DNA of 6,850 nucleotides from Spirochaetes bacterium ADurb.Bin110 (lineage in GTDB: Bacteria > Spirochaetota > Spirochaetia > Treponematales > Rectinemataceae). Positions 1 to 5,330 of this stretch are shown here, piece after piece. The stretch is from the NCBI GenBank assembly GCA_002070755.1, contig MWDY01000016.1, forward strand, positions 1-6,850, written 5' to 3'. Position 1 is the stretch's first letter, and each line of letters opens with the position of its first letter. Position numbers and translations under genes: made by a program. A model generated the notes under the pieces. That model ran no database searches. It had not been told where the DNA came from and saw only the letters and a program-made list of their open reading frames with translations.

Positions 1-414
1 TATCATATCGTATGGACGCCGAAATACCGATATCGAATTCTGGAAGGCGATATCGCGAGAATGGTGGAGCACAAGATCAGGACAGTTTGTGAATGGAAAG
101 GGATAGAGATACTGGAGCTCAACATCAGGAAGGATCATGTGCATATGGTAGCGACGATACCGCCGAGGATATCGATATCAGACGCGATGGGGATTATAAA
201 GTGGAAGACAGCGATAGCGGTTTTCAAGGGGCATACGAATCTAAAGGAGAAGCCATATTGGGGGAATCATTTCTGGAGTAGGGGATATTGTGTGACGACC
301 ATCGGGATGGACGAAGATAAGATTCGTCGTTATGTAAAATACCAGGAAGATAGGGAGAAACAAGAGGAGAATAACTCGAAGGATTATGGGCTCTTTGAGA
401 GCCAGGATTCTTAA
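1..414 (+). CDS. tnpA: IS200/IS605-type Y1 transposase TnpA, 5'-truncated by the window edge
   Basis: Single-strand DNA transposase of the HUH (Y1) class, which excises and inserts IS200/IS605 elements as single strands by recognising subterminal hairpins. The frame is open from base 1 and begins YHIVWTPKYRYRIL, the conserved strand near the N-terminus of this family, so only roughly 10-20 residues are missing; the ATG at 61 is internal and is not the start. The metal-binding HUH motif is visible as D-H-V-H-M (the two histidines at codons 136-138 and 142-144), and the nucleophilic tyrosine is in RRYVKYQ (codon 331-333), with the usual glutamine four residues later. 'YWGNHFWSRGYCV' is another family hallmark. 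No frameshift or internal stop is seen, so this is the only transposase in the window that could be active. There is no tnpB on its right side. The stop at 412 is followed directly by the element's right-end hairpin. Confidence 0.93.
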   Translation, partial: YHIVWTPKYRYRILEGDIARMVEHKIRTVCEWKGIEILELNIRKDHVHMVATIPPRISISDAMGIIKWKTAIAVFKGHTNLKEKPYWGNHFWSRGYCVTTIGMDEDKIRRYVKYQEDREKQEENNSKDYGLFESQDS

Positions 415-416
415 AG

Positions 417-435
417 CCACCACCTTTGGTGGTGG
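417..435 (+). repeat. Right-end hairpin of the IS200-like element
   Basis: Perfect 8-bp stem CCACCACC / GGTGGTGG with a TTT loop, starting three bases after the tnpA stop. In IS200/IS605 elements TnpA recognises such an imperfect or perfect hairpin just inside the right cleavage site. It could also act as a transcription terminator for tnpA, but there is no clear T-run after it (TTGTTTA). Confidence 0.8.
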
Positions 436-439
436 TTGT

Positions 440-709
440 TTACTCAACTTCTTTTACCCCTCTACCAAACTCATTACAAAATATCGCGAAGGTTCGGTCA
501 TCCATAAAACTTATGATGCTCTCCAGACTCCTTGCTCTCGAGTGCTTGCCTCCCCCCATGTCCCTCTGGAGCTGAAAGAAAAACTGTGTGCCTTCAAAGC
601 TTCTCTGGATCCTGTCCAGTTGCGGCTCGAGCTTGCGCTTGAGTTGGACTTGCTCCAACGTCGCCATAGCGAAAAAACATACAAGGTGGTACTCTATGAA
701 GCTACATAG
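440..709 (+). pseudogene. C-terminal remnant of an rve-type (integrase-core) IS transposase
   Basis: Ninety codons ending at TAG 707-709, reading LLNFFYPSTKLITKYREGS and then a charged, leucine-rich tail. This matches the C-terminal end of the decayed transposase at 3992-5218: both stretches from the LLN(F/L)FYP motif to the stop are exactly 270 nt, so they align without net gaps (shared TKLITK, IHKTY, RV.ASP). Similarity is moderate, so they are different members of one family and not a recent duplication. The catalytic DDE part is absent: upstream of 440 the sequence switches to the IS200-like hairpin. The frame is open further upstream (to 386) but that part overlaps tnpA and is not homologous. 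The remaining piece cannot be catalytically active. Confidence 0.85.
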
Positions 710-712
710 ATA

Positions 713-769
713 CTTAGAAATTATGGTGAGGCATCCATCCAATTTCCCTTAGATTTTATAGTGAGGCAT
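713..769 (+). repeat. Tandem doubled terminal repeat at the right end of copy 1
   Basis: Two 22-bp units at 713-734 and 748-769 (inner CTTAGAAATTATGGTGAGG, outer CTTAGATTTTATAGTGAGG, both continuing CAT), differing at five positions, start-to-start 35 bp. The same doubled structure with the same 35-bp period occurs at the right end of the copy at 3887-5278. They are probably transposase binding sites. Confidence 0.8.
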
Positions 770-774
770 TATGG

Positions 775-950
775 CTCGTTTAAGCAAAAAATGAAACGTC
801 GTATCATTCCGCGAATCGAGGCAAAGCTTGGCAAGTAGATTTCGCTCACAGAGTGCACAGAATACGGTCGGGTAATCTTTTTGCCTGCGCTGGCATCAGA
901 GTTCATTATTTCGCTACTATGCTACTTCTGAACTATGGAAAGAAAGAGTC
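775..950 (+). pseudogene. Possible heavily decayed IS21-type istA fragment
   Basis: No intact gene. Reading across three apparent frame changes gives MKRRIIPRIEAKLGK (from 791), then QVDFAHR (832-852), then VIFLPALAS (872-898), then RVHYFAT. The order resembles the IstA pattern in which an R-x-E-x-x-P-G-K stretch precedes QVDF, whose aspartate is the first catalytic residue, and then a hydrophobic strand ending in SR. This needs three frameshifts in about 110 bp, so it may be chance. The rest of the gap between the IS end (769) and the end of dctM (984) shows nothing I can name, and no convincing terminator for the TRAP operon. Confidence 0.25.
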
Positions 951-983
951 AAATAAAACTCCGAAATCTCAAGGGAATAGCCC

Positions 984-2255
984 TCAATGCATAAACACAG
1001 AGGGAAGGAATGTACTCAATTCCGGAATAAAAGTGATAAGCAAAAGCACAATGAGGGAGATTGCAAAAGGCGCCCAGATCGCCTTGCTCAATTTTTCCAA
1101 TGAGATCCCGGAAATTCCACATATAGAAAAGAGCACCGCGCCGACTGGCGGAGTAATAAGGCCCAGCACAAGATTAAAGCAAATAATGATTCCAAACTGG
1201 ATAGGACTTATGCCGAGCTGAAGTGCCATGGGCGCTAATACGGGGGCGACAATCGTGATTGCTGGCGCTGTCTCAATGGGGATACCAATGAGCAGCAATG
1301 CTATATTAACGAGGATAAGGAATACCGAAGGAGAAACATGAGCTTGATTGATGAGCCCAACCATTTGTTGAGGAATCTGTTCTACCGCGACAACCCACGC
1401 AAAAGGCTCTGAGAGTCCGAGGAGAAGCATGATCATGCCTGATTCAAGCCCACTCAGGAGGAAAATCTTATAGATCTTCTTAAAAGTAAGCTTATGGTAA
1501 AAGACAATATCGATAAAAAACGCATAGACGACAGCAACTCCTGCTGCTTCAGTTGGAGTAAAAATGCCTCCGAGGATACCACCGAGAATTATGACGGGCA
1601 TACAGAGGGCAGGCAGCGCCTTCAAAGTACCATTTCCTATGGCTTTCGCATTTGAACGGGGCTCGATAGGATATTTTTTTCGTCTTGCGACAAAGTGGAT
1701 ATACACCATAAGCGCTGCACTAAAGAGAAGACCAGGAATGATTCCTGCAAGGAATAGCCCTATTATTGAAGTATTTGTGATGGTCCCATAGATGATGAAG
1801 GGGATACTCGGCGGGATGATAGGACCAAGGCATGCTGCGGTTGCCATGAGCGCGCCCGAAACATGATCATCGTATCCTGCCTCGTGCATCGTTGGTATCA
1901 TGACAGCTCCAATAGCCACTGCTGCTGCCGCTGCTGAACCTGTGATGGCAGCAAATATTGCTGATGCGAGTACCGTAGCAAGCCCAAGACCACCTCGAAT
2001 ATGCCCCAAAAGAAGCTTGGTAAAAGTTGCAAGGTCCTTGGTAATACCGATTTCGTACATAAGATTGCCCGAAAGGATAAATAGCGGAATTGCAAGGAGC
2101 GAGAACGAAGCGATCCCTGCATACGTTGTCTGAACGATCTGCGTAAACATGCCGGAAGGTATGAAATAGAGAAGCGCAGCACCGCCTAAGCTGAGCGCAA
2201 CAGGAACTCCAATGCAAAGGAGAACAACAAAGCCAATAAGAAATATCCAGAACAT
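984..2255 (-). CDS. dctM: TRAP transporter large permease subunit DctM
   Basis: Large membrane subunit of a tripartite ATP-independent periplasmic (TRAP) transporter, which imports the substrate handed over by DctP, driven by a sodium or proton gradient. At 423 aa it has normal family length, is almost wholly hydrophobic with about 12 membrane segments, and carries clear signatures: AIPLFILSGNLM (55-66), GPIIPPSIPFIIYG (144-157, with the PPS-P core), GGIxGGIFTPTEAAG (225-239) and LVLGLITPPVG (362-372). The repeated T-P and P-P motifs in the two halves match the ion- and substrate-binding hairpins of the scaffold. The ATG start lies two bases after the dctQ stop, and GAGGAAG inside the end of dctQ is the likely ribosome site, so the two genes are translationally coupled. 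No damage is seen. It is the last gene of the operon. Confidence 0.96.
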   Translation of the reverse strand: MFWIFLIGFVVLLCIGVPVALSLGGAALLYFIPSGMFTQIVQTTYAGIASFSLLAIPLFILSGNLMYEIGITKDLATFTKLLLGHIRGGLGLATVLASAIFAAITGSAAAAAVAIGAVMIPTMHEAGYDDHVSGALMATAACLGPIIPPSIPFIIYGTITNTSIIGLFLAGIIPGLLFSAALMVYIHFVARRKKYPIEPRSNAKAIGNGTLKALPALCMPVIILGGILGGIFTPTEAAGVAVVYAFFIDIVFYHKLTFKKIYKIFLLSGLESGMIMLLLGLSEPFAWVVAVEQIPQQMVGLINQAHVSPSVFLILVNIALLLIGIPIETAPAITIVAPVLAPMALQLGISPIQFGIIICFNLVLGLITPPVGAVLFSICGISGISLEKLSKAIWAPFAISLIVLLLITFIPELSTFLPSVFMH

Positions 2256-2257
2256 CC

Positions 2258-2803
2258 CTAGTCTTCCTCTGCGATATAGCTTTCCTTGTGGGGAGCGCTC
2301 TTTTCTTCAGAGTCTATATCGTTCTTTTTATTGATCCGGCCTATAAAATCCAGAATTTGCTCGATAGTGAAAAGGATCATGATCGCGAAGCCAACCGGCA
2401 GAGCTGCATAAGGAATCGCCATAGGAATTCTTATAGCAGCAGAAAGCTGTCGAGCATTGATGATTGTCTGCTTAGTACCAAAAATTACAAGTACAGTAAG
2501 AAATCCAAGTATGAACAGGTAGGAAATAGCCTCAAGAATGATGCTGAGAATTCGTGGAGATTTATCGACAAAATAGCGAATTCCTATCTGGTAACCCTTA
2601 CGCAGCCCTATCGCAGCGCCTAACATCGAAGCCCATACAAGCGAGAAAAGCGATATCTCGTCAGACCAGGTGAATCCGATTTTCACCACATACCTTGTAA
2701 ACACCGCAACAGGAATAACGATTGCAAAAATCACCATGAAGAAAACGAGCAATGCACCTGCAATTTTCTCAATCTCATCGTTTATGTGCTTTAATGTTGC
2801 CAC
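2258..2803 (-). CDS. dctQ: TRAP transporter small permease subunit DctQ
   Basis: Small membrane subunit of the TRAP transporter, which binds DctM in the inner membrane and helps form the docking surface for DctP. The 181-residue product has four membrane segments (about 15-35, 50-68, 90-110 and 126-150) and the family motif GFTWSDEISLFSLVWASM followed by LGAAIGLRKG (43-70), including the conserved tryptophan and acidic residue after the first helix and the arginine after the second. The C-terminal 25 residues are a charged cytoplasmic tail. The start is GTG (2803-2801), chosen because homology begins there and AAGAGAAA lies just upstream; it follows the dctP stop by 11 bp. It ends in TAG, two bases before dctM. 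Confidence 0.94.
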   Translation of the reverse strand: MATLKHINDEIEKIAGALLVFFMVIFAIVIPVAVFTRYVVKIGFTWSDEISLFSLVWASMLGAAIGLRKGYQIGIRYFVDKSPRILSIILEAISYLFILGFLTVLVIFGTKQTIINARQLSAAIRIPMAIPYAALPVGFAIMILFTIEQILDFIGRINKKNDIDSEEKSAPHKESYIAEED

Positions 2804-2814
2804 GCGAATTTCTC

Positions 2815-3801
2815 TTATTTCGTGTTCAAAATCGCGTCAATCCGATCCTTACCAAACTGAGCGGAAAAAGCATCGAACGCGGGCTTCATCGCGGCAACCC
2901 ATGCTGTCTTATCTACGTCTCTAGTGATTACCATGCCTTTGGAAGCAAGCTCCGATATCATCTTTTCCTCATTATCTCGGTTGATCTTGCGCTCATAGAC
3001 CGCACCTTCCTTTGCAGCTTGAAGAATTATCTGTTGATCTTCAGCAGGAATTTCTGCCCAACGTTTCGCGCTCATAATGAGCATGGCGGGAGAATATACA
3101 TGCTGAGTGAGCGAAAGATATTTCTGCACCTCATACACTTTGTTTTGTAGAATTACTGCAATGGGATTCTCTTGGCCATCGATGACTCCTTGCTGTAACG
3201 CGCCAAAAACCTCACTCCATGCCATGGGTGTAGGAATTACGCCTACCGACTTCCATGCTTGTATATGGACAGGGTTTTCCATCGTTCGTATTTTAAGGCC
3301 TTTTGCATCGGCAGGGGTTTTGATTACTTTTTTTGAATTAGTGAGATTGCGGAATCCATTTTCCCAGAAAGCCAAGCCTTTCATCTGCGCTTTATCGACA
3401 TCCACGATGAGATTCTGGCCAATTGGTCCATCGAGTACCTTGTCGACGTGGCTATAGTCCCTAAAGAGGAATGGAATATCAAGCGCTTGCACAGCAGGAA
3501 CAAATCCTCCGAGCGGCCCAGTGGAACCTACATAGATATCGATGGATCCTTGCTGGATTCCTTCGAGAAGTTCGCGCTCGCCTTTTCCAAGCTGGCCATC
3601 GGGATAGAGCTTAAATTTGATTCTGCCTCCTGTTCGTTCCTCGACCAGCTTCGCAAAATATTGAGCTCCTACATTGTAGATGTGTTCCATCGCAGTAGAG
3701 CTCGCAATTCTAAGTTCAGCTTTGTACGGTGCGGCGCTTACATAAGATGTTGATAAAAAGATGAGCAAGGCGATTAAATAGAGTACTGCTTTCTTTCTCA
3801 T
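2815..3801 (-). CDS. dctP: TRAP transporter substrate-binding protein DctP
   Basis: Periplasmic solute-binding protein that captures the substrate and delivers it to DctQ/DctM. The 328-residue product starts with a classic signal peptide (MRKK, hydrophobic stretch 5-18, cleavage probably after VSA or SAA near 23-24) without a lipobox cysteine, so it should be free in the periplasm. Family motifs are in order: YPDGQLGKGERELLEG (66-81), LDIPFLFRD (108-116), ENGFRNLTN (147-155), KGLKIRTMENP (167-177), MAWSEVFGALQQGVIDGQEN (193-212). R172 in KIRTMENP is the conserved arginine that pairs with the substrate carboxylate in most DctP proteins; R151 and N212 are at other usual ligand-contact positions. 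This favours an organic-acid substrate, such as a dicarboxylate or sugar acid, but does not identify it. The ATG is preceded by AAAGGAGG at six bases, an ideal ribosome site. First gene of the operon. Confidence 0.96.
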   Translation of the reverse strand: MRKKAVLYLIALLIFLSTSYVSAAPYKAELRIASSTAMEHIYNVGAQYFAKLVEERTGGRIKFKLYPDGQLGKGERELLEGIQQGSIDIYVGSTGPLGGFVPAVQALDIPFLFRDYSHVDKVLDGPIGQNLIVDVDKAQMKGLAFWENGFRNLTNSKKVIKTPADAKGLKIRTMENPVHIQAWKSVGVIPTPMAWSEVFGALQQGVIDGQENPIAVILQNKVYEVQKYLSLTQHVYSPAMLIMSAKRWAEIPAEDQQIILQAAKEGAVYERKINRDNEEKMISELASKGMVITRDVDKTAWVAAMKPAFDAFSAQFGKDRIDAILNTK

Positions 3802-3820
3802 AGCTTGCCTCCTTTAAAAT
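3802..3820 (-). promoter_or_regulatory. Strong Shine-Dalgarno site of dctP
   Basis: On the minus strand AAAGGAGG ends six bases before the dctP ATG. It is much stronger than the sites before dctQ and dctM, consistent with the binding protein being made in excess over the membrane subunits. Confidence 0.85.
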
Positions 3821-3836
3821 CCATAAGCAATATGCA

Positions 3837-3870
3837 AATTGGTTGATAATTATACTACCAAATGATCATT
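3837..3870. promoter_or_regulatory. Candidate operator sequences over the dctP promoter
   Basis: Two symmetric sequences overlap the promoter. First, AATTGGTTG (3837-3845) and CTACCAAAT (3855-3863) form an imperfect inverted repeat (7 of 9 pairs) centred at 3850, on the -10 box. Second, AATGATCATT (3861-3870) is a perfect 10-bp palindrome in the spacer between -10 and -35. Either position would suit a repressor. No regulator gene is in the window, so the assignment rests on symmetry and position alone. Confidence 0.3.
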
Positions 3871-3877
3871 GACGCAA
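3849..3877 (-). promoter_or_regulatory. Predicted sigma-70-type promoter of the TRAP operon
   Basis: Minus strand: a consensus -10 TATAAT at 3854-3849, a 17-bp spacer, and a weak -35 TTGCGT (3/6 to consensus) at 3877-3872. Transcription would start near 3842, leaving a leader of about 40 nt before dctP. The weak -35 box suggests dependence on an activator. The promoter lies about 10 bp inside (downstream of) the outer end of the IS at 3887, so it survived the insertion. Confidence 0.6.
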
Positions 3878-3886
3878 TATCTAACA

Positions 3887-3943
3887 TTTCCTCATCGAAA
3901 ATCTAAACGAAACAATACTTATGCCTCATCATAAAATCTAACC
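3887..3943. repeat. Left terminal repeats of copy 2 (two tandem units)
   Basis: Outer unit 3887-3908 (TTTCCTCATCGAAAATCTAA, then AC) and inner unit 3921-3943 (ATGCCTCATCATAAAATCTA, then ACC). The 14-bp interval from the end of the shared AATCTAA core to the next ATGCC is the same as in the reverse complement of the right end, and both intervals contain CGAA at the same place, so the two ends align as doubled repeats. Confidence 0.75.
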
Positions 3944-3952
3944 CAAAATACA

Positions 3953-3976
3953 CTCCAGCCAATAGTCTGGAGGGAG
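3953..3976 (+). promoter_or_regulatory. Hairpin covering the transposase ribosome site region
   Basis: CTCCAG (3953-3958) and CTGGAG (3967-3972) can pair around an 8-base loop; the 3' arm is the purine-rich GGAGGGAG that resembles a ribosome site, 15 bases before the ATG at 3992. A second, weaker AGGG (3982-3985) sits closer to the start. A leader hairpin that occludes the ribosome site in read-through transcripts is known from IS10 and IS50; the same role here is inferred. Confidence 0.35.
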
Positions 3977-3991
3977 TATATAGGGCTCAGT

Positions 3992-5218
3992 ATGCAAGAG
4001 AGACATCTGGTCATCGCCAAAACCGCCACGCGTTACCGTACAACGAGCAAGAAAGAAAAAGGCCTTATTCTCAATGAACTTATTTCATTAACAGGGTATA
4101 GCCGTAAATATTCCCTGCACCTACTCACCTGATGGGGTAAAAACAGTCCAAAGGGTCATAGGAGGTACGCGACTTACGATTGTCATTGGCTGTTCTCGGG
4201 AACGGAAGAAGCTCAAAGGCAAGAAAAAGTATTCGGAAGCACTCTATGAGTCGCTGAAGTCTATATAGGCCACCTTCGACTGCATGTGCGGCAAGCGCCT
4301 TAGGGTCTTTTTACGGGAAAACATCGATACGCTCAGAAAGTACTCAGCATACGACATCACCGATCACATCGCTCATGAGCTCCTCTCCATTAGCCCTGCC
4401 ACTATCGACCGACTCCTGGCAAAGGAAAAACAAAAGCCCTGGTTTATAAAGCGCAACTACACGGCAGGTAAAGCTGTCAATTACTACAAGACCAAGATCC
4501 CGGTGAGAACCTTCTATGCTTTGGCGAACACCAGCCCTGATATCTGGAAATCGATACGGTGTTCCACAGCAGTGCTTCAGTCGAGCATGAGTTCTGCTGG
4601 ACCCTCAACGCCACCGATACGATGATTGGCTGGGTAGAGCTGCGTTCCCTACCTAATCGTGCCTAGCCATGGGTCAAAGAGGCCCTCGTCGAGGTCCGCA
4701 GCACCCTTCCAATCCGCCTCATCGCCATCGATTCTGACAATGGCTCGGAGTTCCTCAATAAGCAGCTCTATGACTGGTGCAGAAGCGAACAGATTGCCTT
4801 CACCCGCTCACGCAGCTACCACAAGAATGACAATCCCTTCGTGCAGCAGAAGAACAGCCAATATGTGAGGCAATTCTTCGGCTACTTACGATACGACACC
4901 ATGGAGGATTTCGAAGCCCTCAGAGAAATCTATTAAGTCCTCTGCCCCTTACTAAACCTCTTCTATCCTTAGACAAAACTCATAACAAAACAACGCTAGA
5001 ATGCAACCATCCATAAGACCTATGCCACAGCCCAAAGCCCTTTCTATCGTGTGCGTGCATCTCCCTTTGTTTCCCTTACGGCAAAAGAACAGCTCTCGGA
5101 ACGCAAAGCGCGCTATGATCCTGTGGTGCTGCGCTCTAACCTCGATACTGCACTCAACAAACTCCATCATGCCCATAGCAATAAAAGGCTGGTAGAGATA
5201 CTCTATGAGAACGCATGA
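3992..5218 (+). pseudogene. rve-type (integrase-core DDE) IS transposase, multiply broken
   Basis: Would encode about 409 residues. The N-terminus (MQERHLVIAKTATRYRTTSK, then LTGYSRKYSLHLL) is the helical DNA-binding part; CMCGKRLRVFLREN and LLSISPATIDRLL follow, then IPVRTF, the rve core and a C-terminal tail like that at 440-709. DDE residues: D in LEIDTV (4553) and D in DSDNGSEF (4736) are kept, but the third position reads KNDNPFVQQKN, where relatives have VEQKN, so the catalytic glutamate is glutamine (CAG 4844-4846). The reading frame has a one-base gain in the A5 run at 4139-4143 and a one-base loss near 4542, plus in-frame stops TGA 4130, TAG 4266, TAG 4664, TAA 4934, TAG 4970 and TAG 4997. 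The gene is certainly dead. I do not assign an ISfinder family with confidence. Confidence 0.88.
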
Positions 5219-5220
5219 AT

Positions 5221-5278
5221 GGTTAGAAAATATGTTGAGGCATCCATCGCGCTTCGGTTAGATTTTATGATGAGGCAT
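5221..5278. repeat. Right terminal repeats of copy 2 (two tandem units)
   Basis: Inner unit 5221-5243 (GGTTAGAAAATATGTTGAGG, then CAT) and outer unit 5256-5278 (GGTTAGATTTTATGATGAGG, then CAT), 19 of 23 identical with a 35-bp period. The outer unit is the exact reverse complement of 3921-3943. The period and the distance to the transposase stop (60 bp) match those of the remnant at 440-769. Confidence 0.85.
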
Positions 5279-5304
5279 TACGTGAAACTATGCACTAGTG
5301 TCAA

Positions 5305-5326
5305 GACTCGATTAAAATGTCCCCTT
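5305..5326. repeat. Left inverted repeat of the ISNCY-type element
   Basis: Begins GACTCGATTAAAATGTCCCC and continues TT; it is the reverse complement of 6547-6568 with one mismatch. Only one unit is well preserved here, while the other end carries two. Confidence 0.8.
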
Positions 5327-5330
5327 TCAC

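Larger units (their letters stand above)
1..447 (+). mobile_element. IS200/IS605-type element, right part only
   Basis: The element consists of the tnpA frame plus a right-end hairpin. Its left end lies outside the window. The right boundary is set only approximately: homology to the rve-type transposase of the neighbouring IS resumes at 440, while a TCAA tetranucleotide at 444-447, a cleavage-site-like sequence in some family members, would put the end a few bases further on. The element appears to have inserted into the coding region of that transposase. Confidence 0.75.
440..769 (+). mobile_element. Right-end remnant of rve-type insertion sequence (copy 1)
   Basis: The element remnant comprises the transposase C-terminus and a right end with two tandem terminal repeats. 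The distance from transposase stop to the last base of the outer repeat is 60 bp, exactly as in the full copy at 3887-5278, which fixes the boundary near 769. Everything 5' of codon LLNFFYP is missing from this window; it may continue to the left of the IS200-like element. Confidence 0.8.
3887..5278 (+). mobile_element. Complete but inactivated rve-type insertion sequence (copy 2)
   Basis: About 1.39 kb, with a single transposase gene (3992-5218) running almost end to end. The 23 bp at 3921-3943 (starting ATGCCTCATCATAAAATC) and 5256-5278 are perfect inverted repeats. A second, degenerate unit lies outside it on the left (3887-3908) and inside it on the right (5221-5243), so each end carries two tandem units, and the left boundary is more likely near 3887 than 3921. 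No target-site duplication is visible at either choice of boundary. The element ends about 85 bp upstream of dctP on one side and four bases from the ISNCY-type element on the other. Confidence 0.8.

Noticed and set aside
940..983. Rho-independent terminator after dctM
   Set aside because: The only stem near the stop is AGGG/CCCT around five bases, with no T-run after it in the minus direction; too weak to call.
853..1221. Plus-strand frame overlapping the end of dctM
   Set aside because: Most of it is the antisense of dctM; only the first 100 bases or so are outside, and they match nothing as a continuous protein.
2288..3753. Several plus-strand frames across dctQ and dctP
   Set aside because: All are shadows on the opposite strand of genes with clear family motifs.
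4284..4625. Open frame of 113 codons as a separate small gene
   Set aside because: It is the middle segment of the broken rve-type transposase (CGKR, SPATIDRLL and IPVRTF motifs); its last 20 or so residues are out of frame after the one-base loss near 4542.
3992..5218. Frequent in-frame TAG codons in the transposase, suggesting reassigned or read-through stops
   Set aside because: The same gene also has TGA and TAA stops and frameshifts, and the neighbouring TRAP genes read cleanly in the standard code, with dctQ ending in TAG at the expected length. Decay explains it.
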